Shown here one piece after another: positions 35,023 to 42,998 of a stretch of DNA of 64,000 nt. Below the pieces are notes generated by a model that worked only from the letters and a program-made list of their open reading frames with translations, was not told the origin of the DNA and searched no databases. The stretch's first letter is position 1; every line of letters begins with the position of its first letter. The translations under genes and the position numbers were made by a program. Origin of the DNA: Actinomyces naeslundii (GTDB lineage Bacteria > Actinomycetota > Actinomycetes > Actinomycetales > Actinomycetaceae); NCBI RefSeq assembly GCF_001956585.1, contig NZ_MSRR01000019.1:99267-163266 (forward strand), in the 5' to 3' direction.

Positions 35023-35450
35023 TGCGCGCGGTCATTCAGCGAGTCAATCGGGCGGCCGTTCGCGTCGACGGTGAGGTGGTCGGGGAGATCACCCGGCCCG
35101 GCCTCATGGTCCTGGTGGGGGCCACGCACGACGACGGCCCCAAGCAGGTGGCCACGGTCGCCCGCAAGATTGCGGACCTGCGGCTCCTGGAGGACGAGCT
35201 CTCGGTGTCCGACGCCGGTGCGCCGGTGCTCGTCGTCTCCCAGTTCACGCTCTATGCCGATACCCGCAAGGGAAGGCGCCCCACCTGGAACAAGGCGGCC
35301 CCCGGCGAGGTGGCCGAGCCCCTGGTGGAGGCCGTGGCCGAGGACCTGCGTGGGCGCGGCCTGGAGGTGGCCACCGGCCGCTTCGGCGCCGACATGAAGA
35401 TCGACATGGAGGCCGACGGCCCGGTGACGATCCTGGTCGAGGCCGAGTAG
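35022..35450 (+). CDS. dtd: D-aminoacyl-tRNA deacylase
   Basis: A 142-residue proofreading enzyme that hydrolyses D-amino acids (and glycine from tRNA-Ala) off mischarged tRNAs. The N-terminus [21 protein letters not shown], the active-site motif SQFTLYAD and the C-terminal cross-subunit motif GPVTILVE identify DTD, and the length is as usual. It overlaps the DUF2516 gene by one base and probably depends on it for translation. Confidence 0.95.
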   Translation: MRAVIQRVNRAAVRVDGEVVGEITRPGLMVLVGATHDDGPKQVATVARKIADLRLLEDELSVSDAGAPVLVVSQFTLYADTRKGRRPTWNKAAPGEVAEPLVEAVAEDLRGRGLEVATGRFGADMKIDMEADGPVTILVEAE

Positions 35451-35483
35451 GGCCTGTTGCGAAAGTGGGGTGAAGCGTCCGCG

Positions 35484-35533
35484 TGTTCGTACCCTCTACC
35501 CCTCGAACGCGAGTTCTAAGTAAGGTACGACCG
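35484..35533. repeat. Isolated GTACGACC-type inverted element
   Basis: TTCGTACC (35485-35492) and GGTACGAC (35524-35531), followed by CGCG, form an inverted pair in the 229-bp space between dtd and the arginase-like gene. The segment TTCTAAGTAAGGTACGACC resembles the centre of the array at 63602-63755. No gene is seen in this interval. Confidence 0.4.
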
Positions 35534-35679
35534 CGACGTCGGCGACTGGCGTGCGGACATCAGCCCACAGTCGTGACGGGAGGCGGGGGCTACGGCTCCT
35601 CCTCGGTGGCTGAGGCACGGCACCGCCGGTCCCTAGCGTTGCGGGTAACGTGAAACCCGCGCAACGAGAGGAGCTGGAG

Positions 35680-36504
35680 ATGAGCACAGGGGCCAGAAGA
35701 GAGAGGGTCGTGGTCACTCACGTCGCCGGGAGGATCGGCGACCACAACGACCGAGCCATGGCGGCCTCACCGCGCCTGGCCGCCGCCCTGGCGCGGCGCT
35801 ACGACGTCGAGCCCGTCGTCATCGGATCACCCCGCCCGGCGCTGAGCGTGGGTTGGCAGGTCGAGCTCGACGCCGCCCGCGACGAACTGGAGGCGCTCGC
35901 GGCCCACTACGAGGTGCTGTGGGCCGGCTCTGCCGTACCGGTGACCGCGTTGAGCCGCTGTGCCGGGGCGCTGGCGACCCTGCCCGTCGTTGCTGCCAAC
36001 CGGCCCGACGCGCTCGTCGTGTGGTTCGACGCCCACGCCGACCTCAACTTCCCGGAGAGCACGCCGAGCGGCTACCTCGGCGGCCTGGCCCTGTCCGGAC
36101 CGTTGGGGCTGTGGGACTCCGGACTCGGCGCAGGGCTGGGCACGGACAACGTGGTCCTGGCCGGGGTGCGCGACATCGACCCGCCCGAGGCCGATCTCAT
36201 CGAGGGTGCGGGCATCCCCCTCGTCGGGCCTGGAGAGGGCTTCGCTGAGCGGCTCGGGCGGGTGGTGGACGGCAGGCCCGTCTATATCCACATCGACTGC
36301 GACGTGCTGGAGCCCGGTGTCGTGCCGACCGACTACCTCGTCGGCGGAGGCCTGAGCCTGGCCGAGCTGCGCCAGGCGGCCGAGGTCCTCGCCCGCGGCG
36401 AGGTCGTCGGCATCCAGATCGGCGAGCTCGAGACGGCCACTGGGGAGGAGGACCTCGACCCACTGCTAGACGCCCTGTCCCCCGTGCTCGACGCCGTCGG
36501 CTGA
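35680..36504 (+). CDS. Arginase/agmatinase-fold protein
   Basis: A 274-residue ureohydrolase-fold protein. Two metal-site motifs are present: WFDAHADLNFPE (DAHAD) and HIDCDVLEP (the DxD pair), but the usual GGDHS motif with the first metal histidine is not found; the matching place reads WAGSAVPVTALSRC. The last motif GIQIGELETATGEED replaces the usual DxxExxP segment. It may therefore be a divergent hydrolase or a non-catalytic relative. GAGAGGAGCTGG stands before ATG 35680. It stands alone between dtd and a membrane-protein gene. Confidence 0.75.
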   Translation: MSTGARRERVVVTHVAGRIGDHNDRAMAASPRLAAALARRYDVEPVVIGSPRPALSVGWQVELDAARDELEALAAHYEVLWAGSAVPVTALSRCAGALATLPVVAANRPDALVVWFDAHADLNFPESTPSGYLGGLALSGPLGLWDSGLGAGLGTDNVVLAGVRDIDPPEADLIEGAGIPLVGPGEGFAERLGRVVDGRPVYIHIDCDVLEPGVVPTDYLVGGGLSLAELRQAAEVLARGEVVGIQIGELETATGEEDLDPLLDALSPVLDAVG

Positions 36505-36583
36505 GCCGGGCCGGCCCTTGCGGTCTGTCCCGCCCATGGATGGGGTGACTGCTGTGGGGCGACAAAGAGGCATGATCAAGCGC

Positions 36584-36636
36584 GCGGGTGCGTTCTTCGA
36601 TCTGGATTCCGGGGTGGGCCTCGCAGCGCCGTCCGG
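36584..36636 (+). repeat. Degenerate copy of the DUF2516 gene's 3' end
   Basis: Fifty-three bases here match 34926-34978 at 45 positions without gaps by eye, and the corresponding frame reads RVRSSIWIPGWASQRRP against [17 protein letters not shown] in the DUF2516 protein. It lies in non-coding DNA between the arginase-like gene and the DUF3995-like gene and looks like a leftover of a local duplication. Confidence 0.55.
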
Positions 36637-36713
36637 ACATACGCAACAGGACTTAGGTCGAAGGAGGCCGACGATGCGATGCCGTGGCCGATGTGATGTG
36701 AGGAGGTGCTGAG

Positions 36714-37220
36714 ATGACGGGGCGCTCGCGGGTGGTGGTCGTCGTCATGATGCTGTGGTGGGCCTTTTTCGGCTGCGTCAGCGTGTCCTGGTCACTGGGC
36801 TCCCCGTGGCTGGTCGATACGGTCCTTCAGGGCGATGCCCTGCGGCTCGCCCAGGAGCGGCCCACCTGGTTCGTCGTGGTCGTCTTCGTCTCCGGGCTGG
36901 TGAAGCTGGGGTTCGTCGTCTTCGGCTTCGCCCTGCTGCGCCCGGACGTCATCAGGGTGCCGCGTTGGATGCGCCTGGCCTTCGGCTGGGTCTCGGGGGT
37001 CCTGCTCATGGCCTACGGGATGGCCGGTTCGGCGCCGGCGATCCCGAGGCTCCTGGCGGGGGAGCCGCTCTCGCGCTACGGCTGGTGGCGGCTGGTTCTG
37101 TGGATGCCTCATTTCTGGGTGGGCGGGATCCTGGTGCTGGCCGCAACGGTCGCCTACCTGCGCTCGAGCCGGCTGGCGTCGATCGGTTCCACTGTGCACG
37201 CGGGCCCTGCTGAACGCTGA
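36714..37220 (+). CDS. Small multi-pass membrane protein (DUF3995-like)
   Basis: A 168-residue protein with four clear membrane segments (for example VVVVVMMLWWAFFGCVSVSWSLG, WFVVVVFVSGLVKLGFVVFGFALL and ILVLAATVAYL). The pattern of the first segment (WWAFFGCVSVSWSLGSPWLVDTV) and the four-TM layout suit DUF3995 proteins of unknown function. GAGGAGG precedes ATG 36714 at good spacing. The stop is 14 bp before the 120-bp element copy D. Confidence 0.6.
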   Translation: MTGRSRVVVVVMMLWWAFFGCVSVSWSLGSPWLVDTVLQGDALRLAQERPTWFVVVVFVSGLVKLGFVVFGFALLRPDVIRVPRWMRLAFGWVSGVLLMAYGMAGSAPAIPRLLAGEPLSRYGWWRLVLWMPHFWVGGILVLAATVAYLRSSRLASIGSTVHAGPAER

Positions 37221-37234
37221 CTCCCCGCGGCAAG

Positions 37235-37354
37235 TGTCCACCAAGCGGACATCAAGCCGCCGACGTCGTCGGGCGCAGTTTCTGAACCGCGTCATTCCGC
37301 GGTTCTCCGGATGGAGTAGTGAGCCCGAGCCGGTTCATGTCCGCGCTGTGGACA
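37235..37354. repeat. 120-bp palindromic element, copy D (second subtype)
   Basis: Ends TGTCCACCAAGCGGACAT and ATGTCCGCGCTGTGGACA form an inverted repeat of a subtype different from copies A-C. The central palindrome AACCGCGTCATTCCGCGGTT lies exactly at offset 51-70, as in all copies. It immediately precedes the nuclease-like gene, 87 bp before its likely start. Confidence 0.85.
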
Positions 37355-37441
37355 CCTGCCCCGCTGAGAATGCCGGCGGCCACCGGTTGTTATCCACAGG
37401 CATCTCCGTTCTTCTGGTGTCTGTCTCCGTATCGGCTCAAC

Positions 37442-38326
37442 ATGTTGGTCATGGACACCAGCGCGTTGCTCACTCGTATCAGTAATGCTCATGGTGCGGC
37501 TCGTCAGGTGGATCTTCACCTAGAGCGTTCGGAACGTCGTCGCCTTCAAGCACTTGTGGACTCCGGCCACCTTAGGCGGTATCCGCATGGTGTGGTGGCC
37601 CTGCCCGACGTCGACAAGAGAGTGCTGATCGCTCGCGTTCATCGGGGGTTGATCACGTGTGAGCACGCGGCTGCGCACTACCGGCTGCCGCTGCCGTCGT
37701 CGCCGAAGACTCTTCATGTCCTCATACCGCTGGGGCACAAGGCGGCGCCGTTATGGGGTGAGCATCAGCATGAGACCCGGGATCTCCCGCCCGTGCCCTT
37801 GAGCGCCTTCCCCGTTGCTCCCCTGGCACGCTGTCTCGCTGATCTTCTGTGCTGTGCGCAGGAATGGACCGCCTTGGTTGCGGCTGACGCCGCCCTCCAT
37901 CAGGGCCGGGTTACGTACGAGCAGGTCGGTACCTACTTGCGTGGATCGCGCCGGGTGCTGGGGCGCCGGCGCCTGCAGCGGACGAGCAGCCGGGCGCGCA
38001 GCCCGCTGGAGACGTTGGCGCGTATCCAACTGCGGGGTGCCGGTCTCGACGTGGTTGATGGGGTGGAGATTGGTGGCGTTGGTGAGGTGGATCTTCTGAT
38101 CGCGGGGTGGCTCGTCGTCGAGCTTGACGGCTACGAGTACCACTCGGACATGTGGTCCTTCGACCAGGACCGTTCCCGTGACCGGGAGCTGGCGCGGCTG
38201 GGATACACCTCCATCCGGTTCACGGCGAACAACGTGCGTTCGGGCAGGATCGTCGACGAGGTCAGGAGGGTCCTCGCTGCCCATCCGGGCGCGGCAAGAG
38301 TGAGGATGGCGTCTCGCAGCGCATGA
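37442..38326 (+). CDS. DUF559/Vsr-like endonuclease-fold protein with AbiEi-like head
   Basis: About 294 residues. The N-terminal 70 residues look like the winged-helix head seen in AbiEi-type antitoxin-like proteins (ERRRLQALVDSGHLRRYPHGVVALP). The C-terminal 100 residues fit the DUF559/Vsr-like PD-(D/E)XK nuclease fold: SPLETLARIQLRGAGL, VDLLIAGWLVVELDGYEYH, then RDRELARLGYTSIRFT, with a candidate catalytic set E, D, E. Proteins of this layout are common in actinobacteria and often have variable genomic positions. Its codon use and lower GC differ from its neighbours. No ribosome site is clear; ATG 37451 is an alternative. The gene is bracketed by 120-bp element copies D and E in direct orientation. 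Confidence 0.7.
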   Translation: MLVMDTSALLTRISNAHGAARQVDLHLERSERRRLQALVDSGHLRRYPHGVVALPDVDKRVLIARVHRGLITCEHAAAHYRLPLPSSPKTLHVLIPLGHKAAPLWGEHQHETRDLPPVPLSAFPVAPLARCLADLLCCAQEWTALVAADAALHQGRVTYEQVGTYLRGSRRVLGRRRLQRTSSRARSPLETLARIQLRGAGLDVVDGVEIGGVGEVDLLIAGWLVVELDGYEYHSDMWSFDQDRSRDRELARLGYTSIRFTANNVRSGRIVDEVRRVLAAHPGAARVRMASRSA

Positions 38327-38329
38327 GGA

Positions 38330-38449
38330 TGTCCACCCAGCGGACATAAAAGCCATTGAGGAAGGGAGTCGTGCGAGAGAACCGCGGAATTCTGCGGATC
38401 TCAAATTGGGGCTCAGACTGAGACCGTGTTCATGTCCGCGCGGTGGTCA
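38330..38449. repeat. 120-bp palindromic element, copy E (second subtype)
   Basis: Ends TGTCCACCCAGCGGACAT and ATGTCCGCGCGGTGGTCA, same subtype and same orientation as copy D. The central block AACCGCGGAATTCTGCGGAT is at offset 51-70. It starts 3 bp after the stop of the nuclease-like gene. Confidence 0.82.
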
Positions 38450-38472
38450 CTCAATCCGGTCGGAGCAAGGGA

Positions 38473-38513
38473 GAGGGCCGGGTATGCGCCCCCGACTGCG
38501 CTTCCCGGCCCTC
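38473..38513. terminator. Hairpin downstream of copy E
   Basis: Perfect 10-bp arms GAGGGCCGGG (38473-38482) and CCCGGCCCTC (38504-38513) with a 21-base loop, between the nuclease-like gene and the end of the convergent PLP-lyase gene. No T-run is present. Confidence 0.4.
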
Positions 38514-38590
38514 ACCTGAGTGTCACTCGGGCAGCCACCCCGGCTCAACGGGGAGTATTCCCCAAATCGTCCGATGGGTAGATCCCTGGT

Positions 38591-39631
38591 TCAGCAGGTC
38601 AGAGTCACGTCGTCGGTGACGGTGGAGCCGACAGTGGTGGAGGTGGAGATGCCGGTGAGCTCGTGGTCGTCGGCGTTGCCGCCGGTGCACACGATGGCGC
38701 AGGGACCCCTGCGGACGGGGTCGGCCATGAGTCCGGCCAGGCTCGCGGCCCCGGCGCCCTCGGCCAGGGTGTGGGCGTGGGTGGACATGAGGCCGACGGC
38801 GTGCTGGATCGCGTCGTCGTCGACCAGGATGAAGTCGTTGAGGCTGCGGCCCAGCACGGACTGGGTGAGGGCGAAGCTCGCCCCGACGGCCAGGCCCGCC
38901 ACGCGGGTGCGGCTGACGACGGTGGCCGGCTTGCCGGACTTCCAGGCACGGTGCGCGGCCGGAGCAGCACTGGACTGGACGCCGATGACCCAGCACTCGG
39001 GCGCCAGGACATCGCGCACGAGGCAGGCGCCTGCGGCCCCGGAGCCTGAGCCGACCGGGGCGTAGACGCTCCGTAGGCCGCGGTGGCGACGGAAGAGCTC
39101 GAGGTAGACGGTGGCGTGTCCGAGGACGATGGCCGGCTCGTCGCCGGGGGAGACCATGCGCATCCCCTCGGCCAGCGAGAGGGCCTCGGCGTGGGCGAGC
39201 GAGTCGCACATCGTCTCGCCCTCCACGACGACGCGGGCGCCCAGGGCGCGCACCGCGGCCACTTTGCGGGCCGGTGCGCCCACCGGGACGACGACGGTGA
39301 CGGGCACGTCGCTGCGTGCGCCGGCCCAGGCCAGGGACTGGGCGTGGTTGCCGGTGGAGGCGGTCACGACACCGCGGCGCCGCTCCTCGGGGCTGAGCGT
39401 CGCCATGAGCGCCACCCCGCCGCGGACCTTGAAGGCACCGGTGGGCTGGACGTTCTCGTGCTTGACCACGACCTCGACCCCGGCCTCGGCGTTGAGCAGC
39501 GGGTAGGACCAGGCGGGAGTCTCGGGCAGGACGCGCGAGACGGCCTCGTAGGTGCGCAGGACGGCATCGAAGTCGAGGATCGCCTGCGTGCTGGTGGCGG
39601 GCGCCTGGGGCAGGGTGTCGGTTGCGGTCAT
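38591..39631 (-). CDS. PLP-dependent threonine/serine dehydratase-like enzyme
   Basis: A 346-residue fold-type II PLP enzyme without ACT domain, so of catabolic type. The PLP lysine is Lys68 in GAFKVRGG, followed by TASTGNHAQSLAWAG and the phosphate-binding glycines SGSGAAGACL. The C-terminal CTGGNAD fits the family. It would deaminate threonine or serine, or act on a related hydroxyamino acid; the exact substrate cannot be read. It is distinct from the biosynthetic IlvA at 5045. A LysR-type gene diverges from it with 82 bp between, suggesting dedicated control. Confidence 0.85.
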   Translation of the reverse strand: MTATDTLPQAPATSTQAILDFDAVLRTYEAVSRVLPETPAWSYPLLNAEAGVEVVVKHENVQPTGAFKVRGGVALMATLSPEERRRGVVTASTGNHAQSLAWAGARSDVPVTVVVPVGAPARKVAAVRALGARVVVEGETMCDSLAHAEALSLAEGMRMVSPGDEPAIVLGHATVYLELFRRHRGLRSVYAPVGSGSGAAGACLVRDVLAPECWVIGVQSSAAPAAHRAWKSGKPATVVSRTRVAGLAVGASFALTQSVLGRSLNDFILVDDDAIQHAVGLMSTHAHTLAEGAGAASLAGLMADPVRRGPCAIVCTGGNADDHELTGISTSTTVGSTVTDDVTLTC

Positions 39632-39713
39632 GGCTCCATGATGATGACGGCCGGGCTATCGGTCCAATGAATGTTTTATGGAATACCCATCGATATGAGC
39701 CATACTTGGTGGC

Positions 39714-40631
39714 GTGATCGATGTACAGCAGCTGCGCGCCCTCGTGGAGCTCTCCCGGCTCGGCACCGTCTCGGCCGCCGCGGAGTCACTGGGCTTCAGT
39801 CAGTCCACCGTCTCCCACCAGCTCGCCGCCCTGTCGCGTGCGACCGGCGCGGTCCTGCTGACACGGGCCGGGCGCGGGGTGCGGCTCACCGAGGAGGGAC
39901 GGGCGTTGGCGGCCCGGGGCCAGGAGGTCCTCGACCTGCTGGATCGCACCGAGCGCGAGGTCGTCTCCATGGCGCACGCGGAAGCGGGGCGGGTGCGCCT
40001 GGCCGCCTTCCCCTCCGCGGTGGCCTCCCTGGTTCCGGGGGTGCTCGACGTCGTCGGCCAGCAGTATCCGGGCCTGGAGGTCGAGCTCGTCGACGCCGAG
40101 CCGCCCGAGGCCCTCGACGCGCTGCGGCGCGGGCGGGTGGACGCGGCCCTGTCCTTCTCCTACATCGACGACGATGCCGGTGAGGGACTGGAGTCGGTGC
40201 ACCTGCTCGACGATGTCCTCTACCTCGTCACCCACCCCGGCGGCATCACGCGCATCGCCGACGGCGCCCAGTGCCGGTGGGTGACCGGCTGCGCGCGCTG
40301 CCACGAGGAGCTCATCGCCGTCGGTCGGGCCAACGGCTTCACGCCCGAGACCGCCTACGCCTCCGACGACTACGTGGCCGTGCAGGCGCTCGTCGCCGCC
40401 GGGGTGGGGGCGGCCCTGCTGCCCGGGATGGCGCTGAGCGCCTACCGGCACGAGGGAGTCCAGGTGCGGCCGCTGGCCCGCGAGCAGCGGCGCGTCGAGG
40501 TGGTCGCCCGCGCCGAGAGGCCCCGGCCTCTGGCCATTGACGTCCTGGTGGAGGCGTGCCGGACGGCGGGCCGCCGTACGAGCCTGCGCCGGCCCGCGGT
40601 CAGGACCGGCGGGAGTGCTGCCTCTCGGTGA
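39714..40631 (+). CDS. LysR-family transcriptional regulator
   Basis: A 305-residue regulator. Residues 1-60 are the LysR winged helix (VQQLRALVELSRLGTVSAAAESLGFSQSTVSHQL) and the remainder a substrate-binding-type effector domain (GRVRLAAFPSAVASLVPGVL, then DYVAVQALVAAGVGAALLPG). It diverges from the dehydratase-like gene, the usual arrangement for a LysR activator and its target, so the effector may be the substrate amino acid. The short shared region contains ATCGATAT near the start, a possible half of a binding site. The GTG start at 39714 gives the canonical N-terminus. Confidence 0.88.
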   Translation: MIDVQQLRALVELSRLGTVSAAAESLGFSQSTVSHQLAALSRATGAVLLTRAGRGVRLTEEGRALAARGQEVLDLLDRTEREVVSMAHAEAGRVRLAAFPSAVASLVPGVLDVVGQQYPGLEVELVDAEPPEALDALRRGRVDAALSFSYIDDDAGEGLESVHLLDDVLYLVTHPGGITRIADGAQCRWVTGCARCHEELIAVGRANGFTPETAYASDDYVAVQALVAAGVGAALLPGMALSAYRHEGVQVRPLAREQRRVEVVARAERPRPLAIDVLVEACRTAGRRTSLRRPAVRTGGSAASR

Positions 40632-40684
40632 GGTGTGGTGTGATGGGGCGTGTATCCGTGCTGCATCGCAGAGAGGAACCGAAA

Positions 40685-41668
40685 ATGGGGTCTGGTGTGC
40701 GAGCTGTCCTGGGTGACGTATCCGGAGAGGTCGCCGTCTTCGGGTCGCTCAATGCTGACCTGACGGTCCGAACGGAGCGCTTCCCCAAGCCCGGTGAGAC
40801 GGTCAGCGGGGAGGACCTCGTGATCCTGCCGGGAGGCAAGTCGGCGAATCAGGCGGTTCAGGCCGGTCTTCTCGGTGCTCGCGTGAGGATGATTGGGGCC
40901 GTCGGAGGGGATGGTCATGGCGATCTGCTCATCGAGTCCCTCCAGCGCGCCGGCGTGGACACCGCCGCGGTTCAGCGTGAGGACGTGGCTACCGGAACCG
41001 CCATCATCACCGTCGACAGCACGGGGGACAACACCATCGTGGTGTCTCCCGGAGCGAACGGGAGAGTGGACGTCTCGACGGCGCAGCGGCACCAGGACGT
41101 CATCCGCGAGGCCCGTGTGCTGGGGCTGTGCATGGAGGTCAGCCCCGACGCAGTCGAGGCCGCGACCCGCATCGCCCACGACGCCGGCACCCGCGTGGTC
41201 TTCAACAACTCTCCATTCCACCCTGTCCTGTCTGCGGGGCTCCTGGAGGCGATCGACGTCCTGGTCGTCAACGAGCATGAGCTCGCCGACATGCTGAAGC
41301 CGGGCATGCCTGAGACAGCGGCTGAGCCGGAGCACGAGCGAGGCGACGACGCCATGGACTGGGGCGATTGCGCAAGGAGACTGGCCGCGATGGGGATCCC
41401 CTCCGCTGTGGTGACCCTGGGGGGACGCGGGTCGATGGTGATCGAGGGGAAGGAGATCACCCCGATCGATCCCTTCCCGGCCGACGTCGTGGACACGACC
41501 GGTGCCGGCGACTCCTTCCTGGGCACGCTGCTGGCGGCGCTCGCTGCAGGCGCCGGACTCAGGGAGGCGGCACGTGCGGCCTCGGCCGTCTCCGCCTTCG
41601 CGACGACCTCAGTAGGGGCGCAGGCCTCCTACGGGGACATCGCCGCTGTCGAGCGGCACTTCGGATAG
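40685..41668 (+). CDS. Ribokinase-like PfkB-family sugar kinase
   Basis: A 327-residue kinase. The N-terminal signature GSLNADLTVRTERFPKPGET and GGKSANQAVQAGLLGA are those of ribokinase, the C-terminal active-site motif DTTGAGDSF (about residues 270-278) holds the catalytic Asp, and the central region VVNEHELADML is typical. D-ribose is the likely substrate, but no ribose transporter is adjacent. AGAGGAACC precedes ATG 40685. It follows the LysR gene closely, but the frame upstream of 40685 overlaps lysR and is not credible. Confidence 0.88.
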   Translation: MGSGVRAVLGDVSGEVAVFGSLNADLTVRTERFPKPGETVSGEDLVILPGGKSANQAVQAGLLGARVRMIGAVGGDGHGDLLIESLQRAGVDTAAVQREDVATGTAIITVDSTGDNTIVVSPGANGRVDVSTAQRHQDVIREARVLGLCMEVSPDAVEAATRIAHDAGTRVVFNNSPFHPVLSAGLLEAIDVLVVNEHELADMLKPGMPETAAEPEHERGDDAMDWGDCARRLAAMGIPSAVVTLGGRGSMVIEGKEITPIDPFPADVVDTTGAGDSFLGTLLAALAAGAGLREAARAASAVSAFATTSVGAQASYGDIAAVERHFG

Positions 41669-41780
41669 GCGAGGCTCGACGGGCGAGGCGAGAGAGCCGC
41701 GTCCGCCTACCGCGACGGCAGAATGCGTGTAAACCTCGGGAGTGGGGTGACAGGAGGCGGGGGCGCAGGCCTATCTCGCC

Positions 41781-42998
41781 TCAGTCATCCTTGAACTGCT
41801 CGAGATTCTCGGTGTGGGGGTGACCGTCATCGTTGGAACTGAGCCAGAACGCGGGCCTGGCCTCCGTTGAGCCCTTCCCTGTGGGGACGTCCTGCTTGAC
41901 GACCAGTCCGGGGCCAGTCGGTACGCCACGTTCGACGGTGGTCTTTCCCGTGATATCGATTGTCTTCTTGGTGCTGGGATTGACGAGTTGTTGCTCAAGC
42001 GCGTCCCAGGAGGGACTGAGTGACTTCCTCTCCTCCTCTGACGCTGCCTTTGAGCGTTGCTGAAGGTCGCCGGCTGCTTTCGGGTCCGCGAACCTGTGTA
42101 TCCAGCCGCCGGGGTGGACAGCGACGACTCCGGAGACGCTCCCGGCCGTGGTCCCGTCGGTGCTGACGAGGGAGATGGTCGTGAGCGAGCATCCGTAGAA
42201 GCAGTCGTCCGAGAGGAGGTTGGGTGCGAGCACGAGGTTCTCCCGGGTGGCACCCGCCAGCCACTTGTCGGTGGGGAATGAGGAGGGCTGAGCGCTCGTG
42301 TCCTTCAGGGAGAAGATATTGATGGCTCCCTTGCCGGATCCGGCCGGGAAATAGTTCTGGGCGGTCTCGACGGCAAGGGTGCTGTTGGTGAGGGCCTGCC
42401 CCAGGATGACTCCGGAAACTGTGGCGTCCCTTACTGTCTTGCCGGTCTTGGCGTCAAGGACGACAATGTGCGTGCGCTGATCAGCTGCCGTATCTTCCGT
42501 CTTCTGCTCGGCGGGAAGGAGGATCAGCGACAGGTAACGTCCGTCAGGACTGACGACGGCGCTTCCCGTCGACGACCGGTCCATGTCTTTACTTATAGTG
42601 CTTTGGGCGCTGTTTGTGTACTTGGTCCTTTCTTGGTCGGCGACTGCGGGCTTGATGGACACAGCCCACTGGAATCTAGTGGAGGAAGGATCTCGGCTCA
42701 CCACGGTCGTCGTCAGGTCGCCAGTGACGGTATCTTTCGCGCCATTCTTGCCTGATGTGCTCATGATTACGGTGCCTTCGGCGGATGACAGTGGCCTGTT
42801 GTCCATGAGGTTTCTAAAATTATCTGGGGCGGCGGCATCTGCTTCCTGGGCATTGAGGGAGGAGATGACTGGCGCCTCATCACTCCCCCCAATGTTGCAT
42901 GAACCGATTGTGAGCGCGAGCGTCGTGGCTGCGGTGAACGTCGTCAGTCGCCGGAGAGTGGAGGACCTGCGGAGGCGCAGGGGATGTGTGGCTCTCAT
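41781..42998 (-). CDS. Lipoprotein of the propeller/lipoprotein pair 1
   Basis: A 405-residue exported protein of unknown function. The signal TLRRLTTFTAATTLALTIGSC gives lipobox Cys34. The mature part has the WD/PQQ-like strands SPDGRYLSLILLP and THIVVLDAKTGKTV and ends in a region of about 110 residues without a counterpart in its paralogue. It is clearly related to the lipoprotein at 45206 (shared RTHIVVLDA-TGKTV and SFPTD-WL). It overlaps the upstream membrane gene by four bases (ATGA). Base composition is lower in GC than the flanks, which suggests acquired or fast-evolving DNA. Confidence 0.7.
   Translation of the reverse strand: MRATHPLRLRRSSTLRRLTTFTAATTLALTIGSCNIGGSDEAPVISSLNAQEADAAAPDNFRNLMDNRPLSSAEGTVIMSTSGKNGAKDTVTGDLTTTVVSRDPSSTRFQWAVSIKPAVADQERTKYTNSAQSTISKDMDRSSTGSAVVSPDGRYLSLILLPAEQKTEDTAADQRTHIVVLDAKTGKTVRDATVSGVILGQALTNSTLAVETAQNYFPAGSGKGAINIFSLKDTSAQPSSFPTDKWLAGATRENLVLAPNLLSDDCFYGCSLTTISLVSTDGTTAGSVSGVVAVHPGGWIHRFADPKAAGDLQQRSKAASEEERKSLSPSWDALEQQLVNPSTKKTIDITGKTTVERGVPTGPGLVVKQDVPTGKGSTEARPAFWLSSNDDGHPHTENLEQFKDD

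Noticed and set aside
36518..36712. Small gene between the arginase-like and DUF3995-like genes
   Set aside because: It runs across the decayed DUF2516 duplicate, has no ribosome site and no family resemblance.
37442..38326. Transposase remnant between elements D and E
   Set aside because: No DDE or tyrosine/serine recombinase pattern; the protein fits the AbiEi-head plus DUF559 nuclease layout.
4501..38449. CRISPR array as explanation of the 120-bp elements
   Set aside because: The copies are kilobases apart, the fixed 30-bp arms are internal to each palindrome, and no cas gene is present.
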